Assembly (NCBI RefSeq): GCF_014646275.1
Contig: NZ_BMND01000005.1
Location: 124,001 to 188,000, forward strand
From: Streptomyces kronopolitis
GTDB taxonomy: Bacteria; Actinomycetota; Actinomycetes; Streptomycetales; Streptomycetaceae
Length of the DNA stretch: 64,000 nucleotides
Direction of reading: 5' to 3'
Part shown: positions 52,188-61,422 of the stretch, piece by piece
Position numbering within the stretch: position 1 is the first letter of the stretch
How the letters are laid out: each line of letters begins with the position of its first letter
Notes under the pieces: model-generated
Databases searched by the model: none
Told to the model about the DNA's origin: nothing
What the model saw: the letters and a program-made list of their open reading frames with translations, nothing else
Made by a program: the position numbers and the translations under genes

Positions 52188-54251
52188 ATGCGCGTTCATA
52201 TCCGCACCACCCACCGGCGAGGTCACCGAAGAATCGTCGGAGCGCTGTCCGCCGCGCTGCTGTGCACGGCAGGGGTGACCGCCCTGCCCGCCGCGGCCCG
52301 CACCCCCGACGCCGCGGCCCCCGGCACCGCCTCCACCAGCGACACCCCCGCGCCCCGGCTCCCCGGCGGGCTCGCCAAGACGCCCCCGATGGGCTTCAAC
52401 AACTGGAACTCCACAGGGTGCCGGGCGGAGTTCAACGAGGAGATGGTCAAGGGCATCGCCGACCTCTTCGTCCGCAAGGGCCTGAAGGACGCCGGCTATC
52501 AGTACGTCAATCTCGACGACTGCTGGGCGCTGCCCACCCGCGACGGGAACGGCAAGCTGGTGCCCGACCCGCACCGTTTCCCGCACGGCATCAAGGCGGT
52601 GGCCGACTATGTGCACTCCAAGGGCCTGAAGTTCGGCATCTACACGAGCGCCGGCATCAAAACCTGCAACCCGGCCGGATTTCCCGGCGGGCTGGGGCAC
52701 GAGACCTCCGACGCCCAGCAGTTCGCCGCCTGGGGCGTGGACTACCTCAAGTACGACAACTGCAATAACCTCGGCGTGGACGCCGAGCAGCGGTACCGCA
52801 CCATGCGCGACGCGCTGAAGGCCACCGGGCGGCCCATCGTCTACAGCATCTGCGAATGGGGCGAGAACAAGCCCTGGGAGTGGGCGTCGGACGTAGGGCA
52901 TCTGTGGCGCACCACCGGCGACATCAGTGACTCCTGGGCGAGCATGCTCGGGATCGCCAAGCAGAATCTGCCGCTCGCCCCGCACGCCGGGCCCGGGCAC
53001 TGGAACGACCCGGACATGCTGGAAGTCGGCAACGGCGGGATGACGGACACCGAGTACCGCAGCCACTTCTCGCTGTGGTCGATGATGGCCGCCCCGCTGC
53101 TGATCGGCTCCGATCTGCGCAGGGCGACCCCGGAGACGTTCGCGATCCTGTCCAACAACGACGTCATCGCCGTCGACCAGGACGCGCTGGGCGAACCGGC
53201 CACGGTGCTGGCGTCGGATTCCGGCCGCTGGACGCTGGTCAGGCAACTCGCCGGCGGGGACCGGGCGGTGGCGCTGTTCAACGAGTCCGACCAGCCGCAG
53301 CGGATCTCCACCACCGCCGCGGACGCGGGCCTGCCATCAGCTGCCGGCTACCGGCTGCGCGACCTGTGGCAGCACCGGGACACCCACACCACGGGAACCG
53401 TCTCCGCGACCGTGCCGGCACACGGCACCGTCGTCTACCGGGTCTCCGCCGACCCGCGCTGGGCCAACTACCCGCCGGCCGTCGAGACCGGACTCGACCA
53501 CACCCCGCTGATCGAGGACGGCACCGCCGCCGACCTCCGCTCGACCGTGCGCAATCTGGGCGGCACCCCCGCCACGCAGCTCACCGTGGCGTTCGAGGCC
53601 CCGCACGGCTGGCACGTCGAGGCCGTCTCGCCGGCGACGTCGCCTGCGCTGCCCGGCGGGAAGACGCTCACCACCCGCTGGAAGATCACCGCGCCGGCCG
53701 GCACCACGCCCGGCGCCTACGAGCTGCCGCTCACCGCCCGCTACCGCTCACCCCGCGGCGAGCGGATCAGCACCACGCTGCCCGGCACCGCCCATGTCGT
53801 GGTGCCACCGCCGTCCGGGACCTCGTACGCCGCCGAACTCCCCTGGCTCACCGCGGACAACGGCTGGGGCCCGGTGGAGCGGAACACCAGCGTCGGGGAG
53901 CGCGAGGCGGGCGACGGCAGACCGATCAGCGTCGGCGGCACCGGCTTCGCGCACGGCCTGGGCACGCACGCCGCCAGCGCGGTGACCTTCTACACGGGCG
54001 GGCGGTGCTCGGCCTTCCACGCCCGGGCCGGTGTCGACGACGAGGCCGGTGACCGGGGCTCGGTGAGCTTCGAGGTCTGGGCCGACGGCAAGCGGGTCGC
54101 CCGGACCGCCACGGTGACCGGCGCGCAGGCCGCCACCGACGTCAGCGCCGCGCTCACCGGCGCGCAGACCGTCCGCCTCGTCGTCACGGACGCAGGAGAC
54201 GGAATCGACTACGACCACGCGGACTGGGCGGACGCCGAGTTCAGCTGCTGA
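52188..54251 (+). CDS. Secreted GH27 alpha-galactosidase with NPCBM-type C-terminus
   Basis: A 687-residue exported glycosidase. The signal region MRVHIRTTHRRGHRRIVG then ALSAALLCTAGVTALPAAA targets it outside the cell. The GH27 barrel follows: TPPMGFNNWNSTGC, YVNLDDCWALP, DYLKYDNC with nucleophile Asp190 and HWNDPDMLEVGNGG with acid/base Asp276. A beta-sandwich galactosidase C-domain, an NEW3-like domain (about 435-525: TVRNLGGTPATQLTV) and an NPCBM carbohydrate-binding domain (about 545-687: GTGFAHGLGTHAASAVTF) complete it. It would release terminal alpha-galactose from plant oligosaccharides or galactomannan. ATG follows GGAGGACGCGAAGC. Confidence 0.92.
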   Translation: MRVHIRTTHRRGHRRIVGALSAALLCTAGVTALPAAARTPDAAAPGTASTSDTPAPRLPGGLAKTPPMGFNNWNSTGCRAEFNEEMVKGIADLFVRKGLKDAGYQYVNLDDCWALPTRDGNGKLVPDPHRFPHGIKAVADYVHSKGLKFGIYTSAGIKTCNPAGFPGGLGHETSDAQQFAAWGVDYLKYDNCNNLGVDAEQRYRTMRDALKATGRPIVYSICEWGENKPWEWASDVGHLWRTTGDISDSWASMLGIAKQNLPLAPHAGPGHWNDPDMLEVGNGGMTDTEYRSHFSLWSMMAAPLLIGSDLRRATPETFAILSNNDVIAVDQDALGEPATVLASDSGRWTLVRQLAGGDRAVALFNESDQPQRISTTAADAGLPSAAGYRLRDLWQHRDTHTTGTVSATVPAHGTVVYRVSADPRWANYPPAVETGLDHTPLIEDGTAADLRSTVRNLGGTPATQLTVAFEAPHGWHVEAVSPATSPALPGGKTLTTRWKITAPAGTTPGAYELPLTARYRSPRGERISTTLPGTAHVVVPPPSGTSYAAELPWLTADNGWGPVERNTSVGEREAGDGRPISVGGTGFAHGLGTHAASAVTFYTGGRCSAFHARAGVDDEAGDRGSVSFEVWADGKRVARTATVTGAQAATDVSAALTGAQTVRLVVTDAGDGIDYDHADWADAEFSC

Positions 54252-54302
54252 CAGGCGAGTTGACGCGGAGGGCGCCCGGCACGGAGCGGGCCCCCACCGT
54301 GC

Positions 54303-54325
54303 GGTCCGGCCCAACAGGCCGGACC
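54303..54325. terminator. Terminator between convergent genes
   Basis: A 9-base perfect stem (GGTCCGGCC 54303-54311 with GGCCGGACC 54317-54325), 5-base loop CAACA; between the galactosidase and the ROK kinase genes. Confidence 0.7.
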
Positions 54326-54344
54326 CCACGCCCCGTTCGCCCCG

Positions 54345-55328
54345 TCACCTCTTGGACACTTCGGGGCGCGGTACGGCCGTCGGCGCGAAGGCTTCGAGGC
54401 GGGACTGCTGGGCGGCGGCCGCGGCGGCCCCCACCACACCGGCGTCCGTGCCCATCTGGGCGGGGACGACCGTCAGCCCGGAGACGAACGACAACGTCGC
54501 GTAGTCGCGCAGGGCCGCCCGCAAGGGAGCGAAGAGGACTTCCCCCGCGCCCGCGACTCCCCCGCCGATGACGGCGATATCGATCTCGACGAGCGTGGCG
54601 GTGGCGGCGATCCCGGCGGCCAGCGCCCGGGCGGCCCGCTCGAAGGAACGCACGGCAATGGGGTCCCCGGTGCGCGCGGCGGCGGCGACGGCTGCCGCGC
54701 TGGCGTCGCCGCCGGGGCCCGGCATCCAGCCCTGGGCCAGCGCCCGCCGGGCGATGTGGGGGCCGCTGGCGATCCGCTCCACACAGCCCCGGGCGCCGCA
54801 CGGGCAGGGGTCGCCGTCGAGGTCGACGCTGATGTGGCCGATGTGCCCGGCGTTGCCCGTGGGGCCCGGGTGCAGCCGGCCGTTGAGCACGAGTCCGCCG
54901 CCGACCCCGGTGGAGACCACCATGCACAGCGCGTTGGCGTGGCCGCGGGCGGCGCCCTGCCAGTGCTCGGCCGCGGTCATCGCCACGCCGTCGCCGACCA
55001 GCACGACCGGACGCTCCCCGACGAGCGCCCGCACCCCGGCGACGAGCGGGAAGTCGCGCCAGCCGGGGATGTTGACCGGGCTGACGGTGCCGGCTGCGGC
55101 GTTCACCGGGCCCGCGCTGCCGATGCCGACGGCCGCCACCCGGGCCCAGTCCGGCGCCGCGGCCAGCTCACCGACCACCTCGGCCACCGCACGCATCACG
55201 GTGGCCCCGTCCTTGTCGGCGGGGGTGGGCCGGGCGGCCCGTGCGAGCAGCGTGCCGCGGCCGTCCACCAGAGCGCCGGCGATCTTGGTACCGCCAATGT
55301 CCAGCGCTGCGCTGAGGTCCGTCTGCAT
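54345..55328 (-). CDS. ROK-family sugar kinase
   Basis: A 327-residue sugar kinase. ATP-binding start LSAALDIGGTKIAGALVD, sugar-binding GHISVDLDGDPCPCGARGCVE with the ROK zinc residues (His plus three Cys), and IAVIGGGVAGAGEVLF. The phosphotransfer motif usually NDANAAA reads GDGVAMTAAEHW; the Asp is kept, so it is probably active. Substrate probably glucose, N-acetylglucosamine or a released hexose. It lies between the alpha-galactosidase (convergent) and a LacI regulator (divergent), suggesting a small galactoside/sugar-use module. Confidence 0.87.
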   Translation of the reverse strand: MQTDLSAALDIGGTKIAGALVDGRGTLLARAARPTPADKDGATVMRAVAEVVGELAAAPDWARVAAVGIGSAGPVNAAAGTVSPVNIPGWRDFPLVAGVRALVGERPVVLVGDGVAMTAAEHWQGAARGHANALCMVVSTGVGGGLVLNGRLHPGPTGNAGHIGHISVDLDGDPCPCGARGCVERIASGPHIARRALAQGWMPGPGGDASAAAVAAAARTGDPIAVRSFERAARALAAGIAATATLVEIDIAVIGGGVAGAGEVLFAPLRAALRDYATLSFVSGLTVVPAQMGTDAGVVGAAAAAAQQSRLEAFAPTAVPRPEVSKR

Positions 55329-55401
55329 CGGTGATGAATCTCCTGGTGGGCCCGGGAACCGGGGATATCGGCCCGGCGTGAGAACGCCAGTCTTCCGTTG
55401 A

Positions 55402-55428
55402 TTGACAACGTTGTCTAGAGGCTATGCT
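55402..55428 (+). promoter_or_regulatory. LacI-type operator in the lacI promoter
   Basis: GACAACGTTGTC at 55404-55415 is a perfect 12-base palindrome of LacI-operator style. It overlaps TTGACA (55402-55407), which with TATGCT (55423-55428) forms a possible -35/-10 pair with 15-base spacing. Its location between the divergent ROK kinase and LacI genes suggests control of both. Confidence 0.7.
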
Positions 55429-55470
55429 CGACGCCATACCTCGACGCCGAGAGAAACAGGACCGCACACC

Positions 55471-56511
55471 GTGACCGACACCGCGCGGGGCACGTCCCGC
55501 CGCTATGGCACCCGGCCCACGATGAAGGATGTCGCGGCACGCGCCGGCGTCGGCCTCAAGACGGTCTCGCGTGTGGTCAACGGCGAACCCGGCGTCACTC
55601 CGGACACCGAACGACGCGTCCAGGAAGCCATCACCTCCCTGGGCTTCCGCCGTAACGACTCCGCCCGGATTCTACGCAAGGGCCGTACGGCCAGCATCGG
55701 CCTGGTGCTGGAGGACCTCGCCGACCCGTTCTACGGACCGCTCAACCGCGCCGTCGAGGAGGTCGCGCGCCGCCACGGCGCACTGCTGATCAACGGCTCC
55801 AGCGCCGAGGACCCCGCCCGTGAGCAGGAGTTGGTGCTGGCGCTGTGCGCACGGCGGGTGGACGGACTGGTCATCATCCCGGCCGGCGACGACCACCGCT
55901 ATCTGGAGCCGGAGATCACGGCCGGGATAGCGACGGTGTTCGTGGACCGCCCGGCCGGCCGGATCGAGGCGGACGCCGTGCTCTCCGACAACTTCGGCGG
56001 CGCCCGGGACGCGGTCGCCCATCTCATCGCGCACGGCCACCGCCGGATCGGCTTCATCGGCGACCAGCCGCGGATCCACACCGCACGGGAGCGACTGCGC
56101 GGCTATCACTCCGCGATGGCCGCGGCCGGACTCCCCGTCGACGATTCCTGGGTGTCGCTCGGCTCCACCGCGCCCGACCGGGTGCGCGCCGCCACCACCA
56201 CGATGCTGGATGCGCCCACACCGGTCACCGCGGTGTTCGCGGGCAACAACCGGGTCACCGTCACCGCCGTCCGGGTGCTCCGCGAACGCCCGCGCCCGGT
56301 GGCGCTGGTGGGCTTCGACGACTTCGAGCTGGCCGATCTCGTCCGGCCCGCGATCACGGTCGTCGCCCAGGACCCGGCACACATGGGCCGCACGGCCGCC
56401 GGGCTGCTCTTCCGCCGCCTCGACGGCATCGAGGACCCGCCGCGCAGCACGGAGATCCCGACCCGTCTGATCGCCCGCGGCTCGGGCGAGATCCCGCCGT
56501 CGGAGAGCTGA
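55471..56511 (+). CDS. LacI-family transcriptional regulator
   Basis: A 346-residue repressor. The N-terminal helix-turn-helix is TMKDVAARAGVGLKTVSRVVNG (about 17-38) with the hinge FRRNDSARILRKGRT. The periplasmic-binding-protein-like sensor domain contains IGLVLEDLADPFYGPLNRAVEEVA, VDGLVIIP, HLIAHGHRRIGFIGD and VALVGFDDFELADLVRPAITVV. It probably binds the palindrome at 55404-55415 and regulates the neighbouring kinase, possibly also the galactosidase. GTG at 55471. Confidence 0.9.
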   Translation: MTDTARGTSRRYGTRPTMKDVAARAGVGLKTVSRVVNGEPGVTPDTERRVQEAITSLGFRRNDSARILRKGRTASIGLVLEDLADPFYGPLNRAVEEVARRHGALLINGSSAEDPAREQELVLALCARRVDGLVIIPAGDDHRYLEPEITAGIATVFVDRPAGRIEADAVLSDNFGGARDAVAHLIAHGHRRIGFIGDQPRIHTARERLRGYHSAMAAAGLPVDDSWVSLGSTAPDRVRAATTTMLDAPTPVTAVFAGNNRVTVTAVRVLRERPRPVALVGFDDFELADLVRPAITVVAQDPAHMGRTAAGLLFRRLDGIEDPPRSTEIPTRLIARGSGEIPPSES

Positions 56512-56581
56512 ACTCCCGCTTCGCGCCGCGGTCGACGCTCGCCCGGGAAGCCGCCACCGCGAGCGCCGCGCCCGGCTGACG

Positions 56582-57868
56582 CTACGTCATAGCGGTCGTC
56601 GGCCGGCCCGCGAGGGCGTCCAGGTCGGCGCGGGTCAGCCCGGTCAGGCGGGCGACCTCGCCAGGGTCCACCGCGCCGCAGTCCAGGCCGCGCAGCAGAT
56701 AGCCGCTGAGGGCCTTGGCGGTGGCGGGCTCGTCCATCACGTCGCCGCCCGCCTTGGCGACATACGCCGCCAGCCGGGCCGCGGCCTGCTCCAGGCCCTC
56801 GCGGTAGAAGGCGTAGACCGCCGCGTAACGGGTGGGCAGATGGCCGGGGTGCATGTCCCAGCCCTGGTAGTAGGCCCGGGCGAGGGAGCGGCGGACCAGC
56901 TTGTAGTGCAGCCGCCAGGCGTCGTGGACCCGCTCCGTCGGGCCGACCGGCAGCACGTTCGTCGAGCCGTCGGAGAGGCGGACGCCGGTGCCCGCGGCGG
57001 CGACCTGCATCACGGCCTTGGCGTGGTCGGCCACCGGGTGGTCGAGGGACTGGTGGGCCGCGCTGACCCCGCAGGAGGCGCTGTAGTCGAAGGTGCCGTA
57101 GTGGAGCGAGGTGGCACGGCCCTCGGCGGCCTCGATCATGCGGGCGACGGTGGCGCGGCCGTCGGCCCCCAGGATCGACTGGGTGGTCTCGATCTGGATC
57201 TCGAAGCCGATCCGGCCGCTCGCCAAACCGTGCGTCTGCTCGAAGGCCTCCAGCAGGCGGACCATGGCGGTGACCTGCTCGGCGTAGGTGACCTTGGGAA
57301 GGGTCAGCAGCAGGCCGTCGGGCAGGCCGCCGGCCCGCACGAGGCCGGTGAGGAAGATGTCCAGGGTGCGGATGCCGCGGTCGCGGACGGCGGCCTCCAT
57401 GCACTTCATCCGGATGCCCGTGTACGGGGGCGCGGTGCCCTCGCGGTGCGCGGCGGAGACCAGGGCGGCGGCGCGGGCCGCGGCCTCGTCCTCCTCGGCG
57501 TCCGGGCGGGAGCCGTAGCCGTCCTCGAAGTCGATGCGCAGGTCCTCGACCGGCTCGCGGGTCAGCTTGGCGCGGACCCGGTCGTACACCTCGGCGGCGA
57601 GCGTGTCGGGGAGACCGAGGACGGCGGCGAGCGCACCGGCGTCCGGGGCGTGCGCGTCGAGGGCGGCGAGCGCCTGGTCGCCCCAGGAGCGCGCGGTCCC
57701 GGCAGTGAGGGCGTCGCCGGGGACATAGACCGTGTGGACCGGCTGCCGGGTGCCGGGGTCGCCCGGGTAGCGCCGTGCCAGATCCGCGTCCACCTCGGCG
57801 AGGGCGGCGCCGATGCCCTCCCGTACGGTGTCCGCGAGGCTCGTCGCCACGGTCTCCTGCTGCCCCAT
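56582..57868 (-). CDS. HpcH/HpaI-type aldolase/citrate lyase family protein (DUF6986-like)
   Basis: A 428-residue TIM-barrel protein: HTVYVPGDALTAGTA, LRIDFEDGYGSRPDAEEDEA (acidic metal-binding segment), LLLTLPKVTYAEQ, GFEIQIETTQSIL, LHYGTFDYSASCGVSAAHQSLDHPVADHAK and QGWDMHPGHLPTRYAAVYAFYR. This matches the citrate-lyase/malate-synthase-like superfamily subgroup that I associate with DUF6986. In some actinomycetes related genes lie with purine/allantoin degradation; none is adjacent here. A possible IclR-type operator lies upstream. Confidence 0.8.
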   Translation of the reverse strand: MGQQETVATSLADTVREGIGAALAEVDADLARRYPGDPGTRQPVHTVYVPGDALTAGTARSWGDQALAALDAHAPDAGALAAVLGLPDTLAAEVYDRVRAKLTREPVEDLRIDFEDGYGSRPDAEEDEAAARAAALVSAAHREGTAPPYTGIRMKCMEAAVRDRGIRTLDIFLTGLVRAGGLPDGLLLTLPKVTYAEQVTAMVRLLEAFEQTHGLASGRIGFEIQIETTQSILGADGRATVARMIEAAEGRATSLHYGTFDYSASCGVSAAHQSLDHPVADHAKAVMQVAAAGTGVRLSDGSTNVLPVGPTERVHDAWRLHYKLVRRSLARAYYQGWDMHPGHLPTRYAAVYAFYREGLEQAAARLAAYVAKAGGDVMDEPATAKALSGYLLRGLDCGAVDPGEVARLTGLTRADLDALAGRPTTAMT

Positions 57869-57908
57869 TCGGTACCCTCCCGGTGCATCCGCCCGACACG
57901 CGAGCGCT

Positions 57909-57923
57909 TTCCGCTCAATGGAA
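57909..57923. promoter_or_regulatory. Possible IclR-type operator upstream of the aldolase gene
   Basis: TTCCGCTCAATGGAA has TTCC/GGAA ends separated by seven bases, like IclR-family boxes such as those of AllR-type regulators. It sits 41 bases upstream of the ATG of the leftward aldolase gene. Only the outer bases are symmetric. Confidence 0.35.
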
Positions 57924-58061
57924 TCAACAATCCGTATAGCGAAGCTATCGGTGCCGGTTCTGCGGGGTCAACACCCCTCGCCCGGGACACCGCAGGCCAC
58001 GGGCCCCGTGCGGCCCGAAAACCCGTGGCCCCCGGGGGCACGCCCCGACAGAATCGGCGGC

Positions 58062-58580
58062 ATGACGTGGATCGCACCCTCCATCGAGCGCAGAGACTTC
58101 CCCGCCGCGGCCGGCGAGCGGGAGATGCTCCAGCGCTGGCTCGACTTCCACCGCGACACCCTGCTCACCAAGTGCGCCGGACTCACCGCCGAACAGCTCG
58201 CCGAGGCGAGCAGCCCGCCCTCCAACCTCACGCTGCTCGGGCTGGTACGCCATCTGACCGATGTCGAACGCACCTGGTTCCGCCGGCGCTTCGCCGCTGA
58301 GGACATCGGGGACCACTACATGACCGAGGAGAACCCCGACGCCGATTTCGACGACCTCGACCCGGCCACCGCCGAGCGCACCTTCGCCACCTTCCGCGCC
58401 GAGACCGAGGCCTGCGACAAGGCCGTGGCGGACCGCGGTCTGGACGAGACCTTCCGGCCCCGCGAGGACCTGACGCTGAATCTGCGCTGGATCTACGTCC
58501 ACCTGATCGAGGAGTACGCCCGCCACAACGGCCACGCGGATCTGCTGCGGGAGCGGATCGACGGAGCGGCGGGCGGCTGA
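58062..58580 (+). CDS. DinB-family (DUF664-type) protein
   Basis: A 172-residue four-helix-bundle protein of the DinB/YfiT group, which includes mycothiol- or bacillithiol-dependent transferases. Metal-binding histidines are seen in LLGLVRHLTDVERTWFRRRF and EEYARHNGHADLLRERIDG. It starts at an ATG with the family-typical MTWIAPSIERRDFP, and a very long hairpin follows. Substrate unknown. Confidence 0.85.
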   Translation: MTWIAPSIERRDFPAAAGEREMLQRWLDFHRDTLLTKCAGLTAEQLAEASSPPSNLTLLGLVRHLTDVERTWFRRRFAAEDIGDHYMTEENPDADFDDLDPATAERTFATFRAETEACDKAVADRGLDETFRPREDLTLNLRWIYVHLIEEYARHNGHADLLRERIDGAAGG

Positions 58581-58602
58581 CCCCGCCGGCCCGGCCCGCG
58601 AT

Positions 58603-58646
58603 CGCACGAGGCCCCGTACGCATCGCTGCGTACGGGGCCTCGTGCG
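58603..58646. terminator. Very strong bidirectional terminator
   Basis: A perfect 20-base stem (58603-58622 with 58627-58646) with a 4-base TCGC loop, between the convergent DinB and etfA genes. Confidence 0.85.
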
Positions 58647-58681
58647 TGCGCCGAAGCGGGCTCCGGCGCACTGCGAGTGGC

Positions 58682-59644
58682 TCAGCCCTTGCGGGTCTTG
58701 ACCTCGTCCGTGAGGGCGGGGACGACCTCGAAGAGGTCGCCGACCACGCCGTAGTCGACCAGCTCGAAGATCGGCGCCTCTTCGTCCTTGTTGATGGCGA
58801 CGATCGTCTTCGAGGTCTGCATACCGGCGCGGTGCTGGATCGCGCCGGAGATGCCGGCCGCGATGTACAGCTGCGGCGAGACCGACTTGCCGGTCTGGCC
58901 GACCTGGTTGGTGTGCGGGTACCAGCCGGCGTCCACCGCGGCGCGCGAGGCACCGACGGCCGCACCGAGCGAGTCGGCGAGCGCCTCGATGACCGGGAAG
59001 TTCTCCGCGCCGTTGACGCCACGGCCACCGGACACCACGATCGCGGCCTCGGTCAGCTCCGGGCGGCCGGTCGACTCGCGCGGCGTGCGCGAGACGATCT
59101 TCGTGCCCTTGGAGGAGTCGGCGACGGTCACCGCGAGCTGCTCGACCGTACCGGCGGCCGGCGCGGCCTCCGGGGCGGCGGAGTTGGGCTTGACGGTGAT
59201 GATCGGGGTGCCCTTGGTGATGCGGGACTTGGTGGTGTACGAGGCCGCGAAGACGGACTGCGTGGCCACCGGGCCCTCGGCGCCGGCCTCCAGGTCGACG
59301 GCGTCGGTGATGATGCCGGAGCCGATGCGGACCGCGAGGCGGGCACCGATCTCCTTGCCCTCCGCGGAGGACGGCAGCAGCACGGCGGCCGGCGAGACCG
59401 CGTCGTAGGCGGCCTGCAGCGCGTCGACCTTGGGGGCGACGAGGTACTCGGCGAACTCGGGAGCGTCGGCGGCCAGCACCTTGACCGCGCCGTACTCGGC
59501 GAGGACCTTCGCGGCCTCGTCGGCGTGCGCGCCGAGGTGGACGGCTACCGGCTCGCCGATGCGGCGCGCGAGGGTGAGCAGTTCGAGGGTGGGCTTGCGG
59601 ACGGCACCGTCCACGTGGTCGACGTAGACAAGGACTTCAGCCAT
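58682..59644 (-). CDS. etfA: Electron transfer flavoprotein, alpha subunit
   Basis: A 320-residue FixB/EtfA protein. N-terminal half: MAEVLVYVDHVDGAVRKPTLELL and VLLPSSAEGKEIGARLAV; the FAD-binding C-terminal domain: AIVVSGGRGVNG, GASRAAVDAGW, QVGQTGKSVSP and ISGAIQHRAGMQTSKTIVAINKD, all hallmark segments. It forms a heterodimer with the beta subunit encoded just upstream (49-base gap) and passes electrons from acyl-CoA and other dehydrogenases to the respiratory chain. Confidence 0.95.
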   Translation of the reverse strand: MAEVLVYVDHVDGAVRKPTLELLTLARRIGEPVAVHLGAHADEAAKVLAEYGAVKVLAADAPEFAEYLVAPKVDALQAAYDAVSPAAVLLPSSAEGKEIGARLAVRIGSGIITDAVDLEAGAEGPVATQSVFAASYTTKSRITKGTPIITVKPNSAAPEAAPAAGTVEQLAVTVADSSKGTKIVSRTPRESTGRPELTEAAIVVSGGRGVNGAENFPVIEALADSLGAAVGASRAAVDAGWYPHTNQVGQTGKSVSPQLYIAAGISGAIQHRAGMQTSKTIVAINKDEEAPIFELVDYGVVGDLFEVVPALTDEVKTRKG

Positions 59645-59693
59645 GGGATTGCTCTCCTGCGGGAAGAATGAGGGCGGGGGTAAGGACTGCGGC

Positions 59694-60479
59694 TCAGATG
59701 AACTTCTGGCCCGCGAGGAACTCGGCGAGCTGCTTGCCGCCCTCGCCCTCGTCCTTGACGATCGTGCCCGCGGTGCGGGCCGGACGCTCGGTGGCGTCGT
59801 CGACCTTGGTCCAGGCGCCCTCGAGGCCGACCTCGTCCGCCTCGATCTCCAGGTCCTCCAGGTCCAGGGACTCCACCGGCTTCTTCTTGGCGGCCATGAT
59901 GCCCTTGAAGGAGGGGTAACGCGCCTCACCCGACTGGTCGGTGACCGACACGACGGCGGGCAGCGCGGCCTCCAGCTGCTCGCTGGCGGTGTCACCGTCC
60001 CGGCGGCCGGTGACCTTGCCGCCGGCGACGGAGACCTCGGAGAGCTGGGTGACCTGAGGGACGTTCAGGCGCTCGGCGAGCAGCGCGGGCAGCACACCCA
60101 TCGTGCCGTCGGTGGAGGCCATGCCGCAGACGACGAGGTCGTAGCCGGTCTTCTCGATGGCCTTCGCCAGCACCAGCGAGGTGCCGAGCGCGTCGGTGCC
60201 GTGCAGGTCATCGTCCTCGACGTGGACGGCCTTGTCGGCGCCCATCGACAGCGCCTTGCGCAGCGCGTCGTTGGCGTCCTCGGGGCCCACGGTCAGGACC
60301 GTGATCTCCGCGTCGTCCGCGGCTTCCTTGATCTGCAGGGCCTGCTCGACGGCGTACTCGTCGAGCTCCGAGAGCAGACCGTCCACATCGTCACGGTCGA
60401 CGGTCAGATCCTCGGCGAAGTGCCGGTCGCCGGTGGCGTCGGGCACGTACTTCACACAGACAACGATCCTCAAGCTCAC
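59694..60479 (-). CDS. etfB: Electron transfer flavoprotein, beta subunit
   Basis: A 261-residue FixA/EtfB protein: SLRIVVCVKYVPDA, LSELDEYAVEQALQIKEAA, TVLTVGPEDANDALRKALSMGADKAVHV and LVVCGMASTDGTMGVLPALLAERL; the recognition-loop region includes YPSFKGIMAAKKKP. It is the first gene of the etfB-etfA operon. Confidence 0.95.
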   Translation of the reverse strand: MSLRIVVCVKYVPDATGDRHFAEDLTVDRDDVDGLLSELDEYAVEQALQIKEAADDAEITVLTVGPEDANDALRKALSMGADKAVHVEDDDLHGTDALGTSLVLAKAIEKTGYDLVVCGMASTDGTMGVLPALLAERLNVPQVTQLSEVSVAGGKVTGRRDGDTASEQLEAALPAVVSVTDQSGEARYPSFKGIMAAKKKPVESLDLEDLEIEADEVGLEGAWTKVDDATERPARTAGTIVKDEGEGGKQLAEFLAGQKFI

Positions 60480-60691
60480 GCCGACTCTCCTACCTGCTTC
60501 GTCTCTTCAGAACTGCCTGGTGCTGGCAGCATAGGCGTCACTGGGGGCGGCTCCCGGGCGGAAGCGGTTCCCCACGCCGACCGTCATATTACTCGCCAGT
60601 ACATCCAGTCTCGTGCCCCGAATCAAGGCCGTCGAAATGTGACGTTGCCAACGGCCCCGACCGGGTGGCGAAGAGGCGGAACGGGAACGCG

Positions 60692-61198
60692 TCAGTCCCG
60701 CAGGGCGTTGAAGCGTCCCTGGTGGTAGAGCAGCGGACGGCCGGGCCCCGCGGGGTCGCCGACGACCGGCTGGGCGAGCACGATGCGGTGGTCACCGGCG
60801 GGTACCCGCGCCACGACCTTGCACACCAGCCAGGCCAGCACGCCGTCCAGGAGGGGCACCCCCTCGGGGCCCGTGTACCAGGAGGTGGCGGGGCCGAACC
60901 GGTCGGCTCCGCTGCGCGCGAACGTGGCGGCCAGTTCCTGCTGGTGCTCGCCGAGTATGTGGACGCCGATGTGCGCGGCCTCCGCGACGGCGGGCCAGCT
61001 GGAGGAGCCGGTACCGATACCGAACGAGAGCAGCGGCGGGTCGGCGGCGACGGAGGTGAGGGAGGTGGCGGTGAAACCGACGGGGCGGGAGCCGTGCGCG
61101 GTGATCACCGCGACGCCGGCGGCATGCTGCCGGAAGACCGAGCGCAGCAGCTCGGGGGAGGCGGTACGGGGCGTGCCGAGGCCGGGCGAGGCCGTCAT
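60692..61198 (-). CDS. Flavin reductase family protein
   Basis: A 168-residue FMN-binding split-barrel: FRQHAAGVAVITAHGSRPVGFTATSLTSVAADPPLLSFGI, then HIGVHILGEHQQELAATFAR and GDHRIVLAQP. It would reduce or bind flavin and supply reduced FMN to a monooxygenase or act alone. No monooxygenase is adjacent. About 210 bases separate it from etfB. Confidence 0.87.
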   Translation of the reverse strand: MTASPGLGTPRTASPELLRSVFRQHAAGVAVITAHGSRPVGFTATSLTSVAADPPLLSFGIGTGSSSWPAVAEAAHIGVHILGEHQQELAATFARSGADRFGPATSWYTGPEGVPLLDGVLAWLVCKVVARVPAGDHRIVLAQPVVGDPAGPGRPLLYHQGRFNALRD

Positions 61199-61422
61199 GG
61201 AGTTGTCCTTCTGCTGTGGTGTACGTGCCCGGGAAGAACCGCCGGCGCCGTGCGGCGGCCGGCGGCTGTGAGGTCGTCGCTGCTCACGTACCCGGACAGC
61301 GGGAGCTGGCAGTCCGCAGCAGGTCGACGTGGGCGCGTCCGTAGAGAAGGAATCCTGGCCGCATCACGTCAGAGTGACGACGTGTGACCCACAGCGTCAA
61401 GGGGCGCCCGGGATCTGGGAGA

